64,000 bases of DNA, from positions 37,443-101,442 of the forward strand of contig JALNXG010000003.1 in assembly GCA_023230485.1 (NCBI GenBank), given 5' to 3'. The DNA is from Melioribacteraceae bacterium. Lineage in GTDB: Bacteria; Bacteroidota; Ignavibacteria; Ignavibacteriales; Melioribacteraceae. The translations under genes and the position numbers were made by a program. Positions 63,049 through 64,000 of this stretch are shown here, in pieces (position 1 is the stretch's first letter; every line of letters begins with the position of its first letter). Below the pieces are notes generated by a model. The model was given only the letters and a program-made list of their open reading frames with translations, was not told where the DNA came from and did not search any database.

Positions 63049-64000
63049 TTACTTTATTAACAACATCTTTTTAGCTGAGGTAAATGAACCAACCTGAATT
63101 CTATAAATATACATACCACTTGCAAGTTCTTTTGCATTGAAATTAATTTGATGACTTCCAGCAGATTTAACTTCATTTACTAATGATGCCACTTCCTGTC
63201 CAATCATATTAAATACTTTTAAGGTAACAACACCTTCTTGAGGTATATTATAAACTATCTTTGTTGTAGGATTGAAAGGATTTGGATAGTTCTGGCTTAA
63301 TTCATATCGTGAAGGAATTATTCCATTTTCTTCAACACTTGTACCTGGATCATTAACCAATTCTAATTTCACATCATCAATTCCATAAGAAGCTTCAGGA
63401 GCACCATCGGCACCATGAATTACAATAACAGCTTGAATGTATGAAGTCCCTTCAGGCAATTTCTGTTCATTTGAATATTCAGCCCATTCTGTTGTTACTG
63501 AATCAGGGAAAACTTCCCAATACTGAAATGTTGAGCCAGTAATACTCTTAGCGGATATTTTTAATGCTGCAAAGTTTGCACCCGGGAAAGCAGGTGATAA
63601 ATCTTTAAAATATGAGCTAAACTTCCATGTCTGTCCTTCTTTTGCAGGGAATGAATTTTGATACAACAAATAGTAACCACCTAATGTGCTTGTACATTTA
63701 ACCCAGTTTACACCACTATGTGCAGTAGCCATATCGCTTTTAAATTCGATACTTGCACCTGCTTGAGCATAACCAATCCAACCAACAGGGACGCCATTTT
63801 CAGTTACACCTTGTTCAAATCCCGGATTAGCTAATAAGTTGGTAGTATCTTTAACTGATTCCACTAATTCTAATCTAACATCATCAATTCCGTAAGAAGC
63901 TTCAGGAGCACCGTCAGCACCATGTATAACAATAGTAGCTTGCATAAAACCAGCACCTTCAGGCATTGTCTGTCTATTAGAGAACTTTTTCCAATATGAA
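63049..64000 (-). CDS. T9SS-exported protein with tandem carbohydrate-binding-like repeats (5' end outside window)
   Basis: The frame stays open to the window edge (in-frame codons continue to 63999), so the ATG at 63966 is internal. Two near-identical units spaced 507 bp (169 residues) apart carry the same block (VIHGADGAPEASYGIDD), each followed by an N-terminal-like NLLANPGFEQG segment in the complete copy. The layout resembles CBM_4_9-type beta-sandwich repeats, which would bind a glycan. The C-terminal T9SS tail is clear (QNYPNPFNPTT ... KKMLLIK). It probably is a surface binding protein or enzyme whose catalytic part lies outside the window. Confidence 0.85.
   Translation of the reverse strand, partial: SYWKKFSNRQTMPEGAGFMQATIVIHGADGAPEASYGIDDVRLELVESVKDTTNLLANPGFEQGVTENGVPVGWIGYAQAGASIEFKSDMATAHSGVNWVKCTSTLGGYYLLYQNSFPAKEGQTWKFSSYFKDLSPAFPGANFAALKISAKSITGSTFQYWEVFPDSVTTEWAEYSNEQKLPEGTSYIQAVIVIHGADGAPEASYGIDDVKLELVNDPGTSVEENGIIPSRYELSQNYPNPFNPTTKIVYNIPQEGVVTLKVFNMIGQEVASLVNEVKSAGSHQINFNAKELASGMYIYRIQVGSFTSAKKMLLIK
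63376..64000 (-). repeat. Tandem 507-bp coding repeat
   Basis: The segment beginning ACATCATCAATTCC occurs at 63371 and again at 63878 with only scattered differences over at least 70 bp. The second copy is cut by the window edge. The high nucleotide identity points to recent duplication within the gene. Confidence 0.75.

Overview
The window is AT-rich bacterial chromosome, most likely from the Ignavibacteria / Melioribacter branch of the Bacteroidota-Chlorobi group. Four secreted proteins end in the 'QNYPNPFNP' type IX secretion (T9SS) sorting tail typical of that group, and a fifth carries a variant tail. TPR-histidine kinases, LytTR regulators, a PorV/PorQ-family protein and a TonB receptor with a carboxypeptidase-like plug fit the same assignment. 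Several genes have clear AAGGAG-like ribosome sites, unlike many Bacteroidetes. I saw no tRNA, rRNA, CRISPR array, phage gene or transposase. The species assignment is inference from protein style only.

Layout. 1-3.3 kb: the 3' part of a TPR histidine kinase, converging on a GH30 lipoprotein. 3.4-10.8 kb: a plus-strand run of two MscS channels, an amino-acid permease fused to universal-stress domains, a small MscS-related membrane protein and a GNAT-nitrilase fusion; this looks like an osmotic or amino-acid/amide stress cluster. 11-13.2 kb: a T9SS-exported beta-propeller protein. 13.4-18.1 kb: a sigma-54 activator divergent from two NifX/NifB-type small proteins and two ferredoxin-containing MinD ATPases. 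This matches the gene content of the 'orange protein' (ORP) locus of sulfate reducers, and a good -24/-12 promoter with a palindromic upstream site lies between the divergent genes. 18-28.7 kb: thioesterase, xylulokinase, serine hydrolase, two paralogous response regulators (one with a kinase module), a DUF6807/PmoA protein, a putative GT-B-like protein, an old-yellow-enzyme reductase and a SLOG-like protein. 28.9-39.2 kb: a LytS/LytTR two-component pair, a large lipoprotein, OmpA-type envelope proteins, an MFS transporter and small membrane proteins.

39.4-64 kb: a co-directional minus-strand block of at least 15 tightly spaced or overlapping genes. Read in transcription order: (partial T9SS carbohydrate-binding-like protein, then a strong terminator) TonB receptor, secreted FN3-like protein, PorV/PorQ protein, ROK repressor, Gfo/Idh oxidoreductase, GH20, sodium:solute symporter, NagA, T9SS-exported putative TIM-barrel protein, NagX-like acyltransferase, second GH20, second symporter, SGNH esterase, Tat-type heparinase II/III-family protein and ROK sugar kinase. 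The simplest reading is a locus that binds, cleaves, imports, phosphorylates and deacetylates an N-acetylhexosamine-containing glycan. It has no SusD, and a TonB receptor/FN3/PorV triad sits where SusCD would normally be.

The items most worth following up are the ORP-like sigma-54 locus (including a roughly 80-residue insertion in one ATPase and a His-rich tail on one NifX protein), the SusD-less glycan locus with its PorV triad, and the unassigned secreted TIM-barrel candidate inside it.
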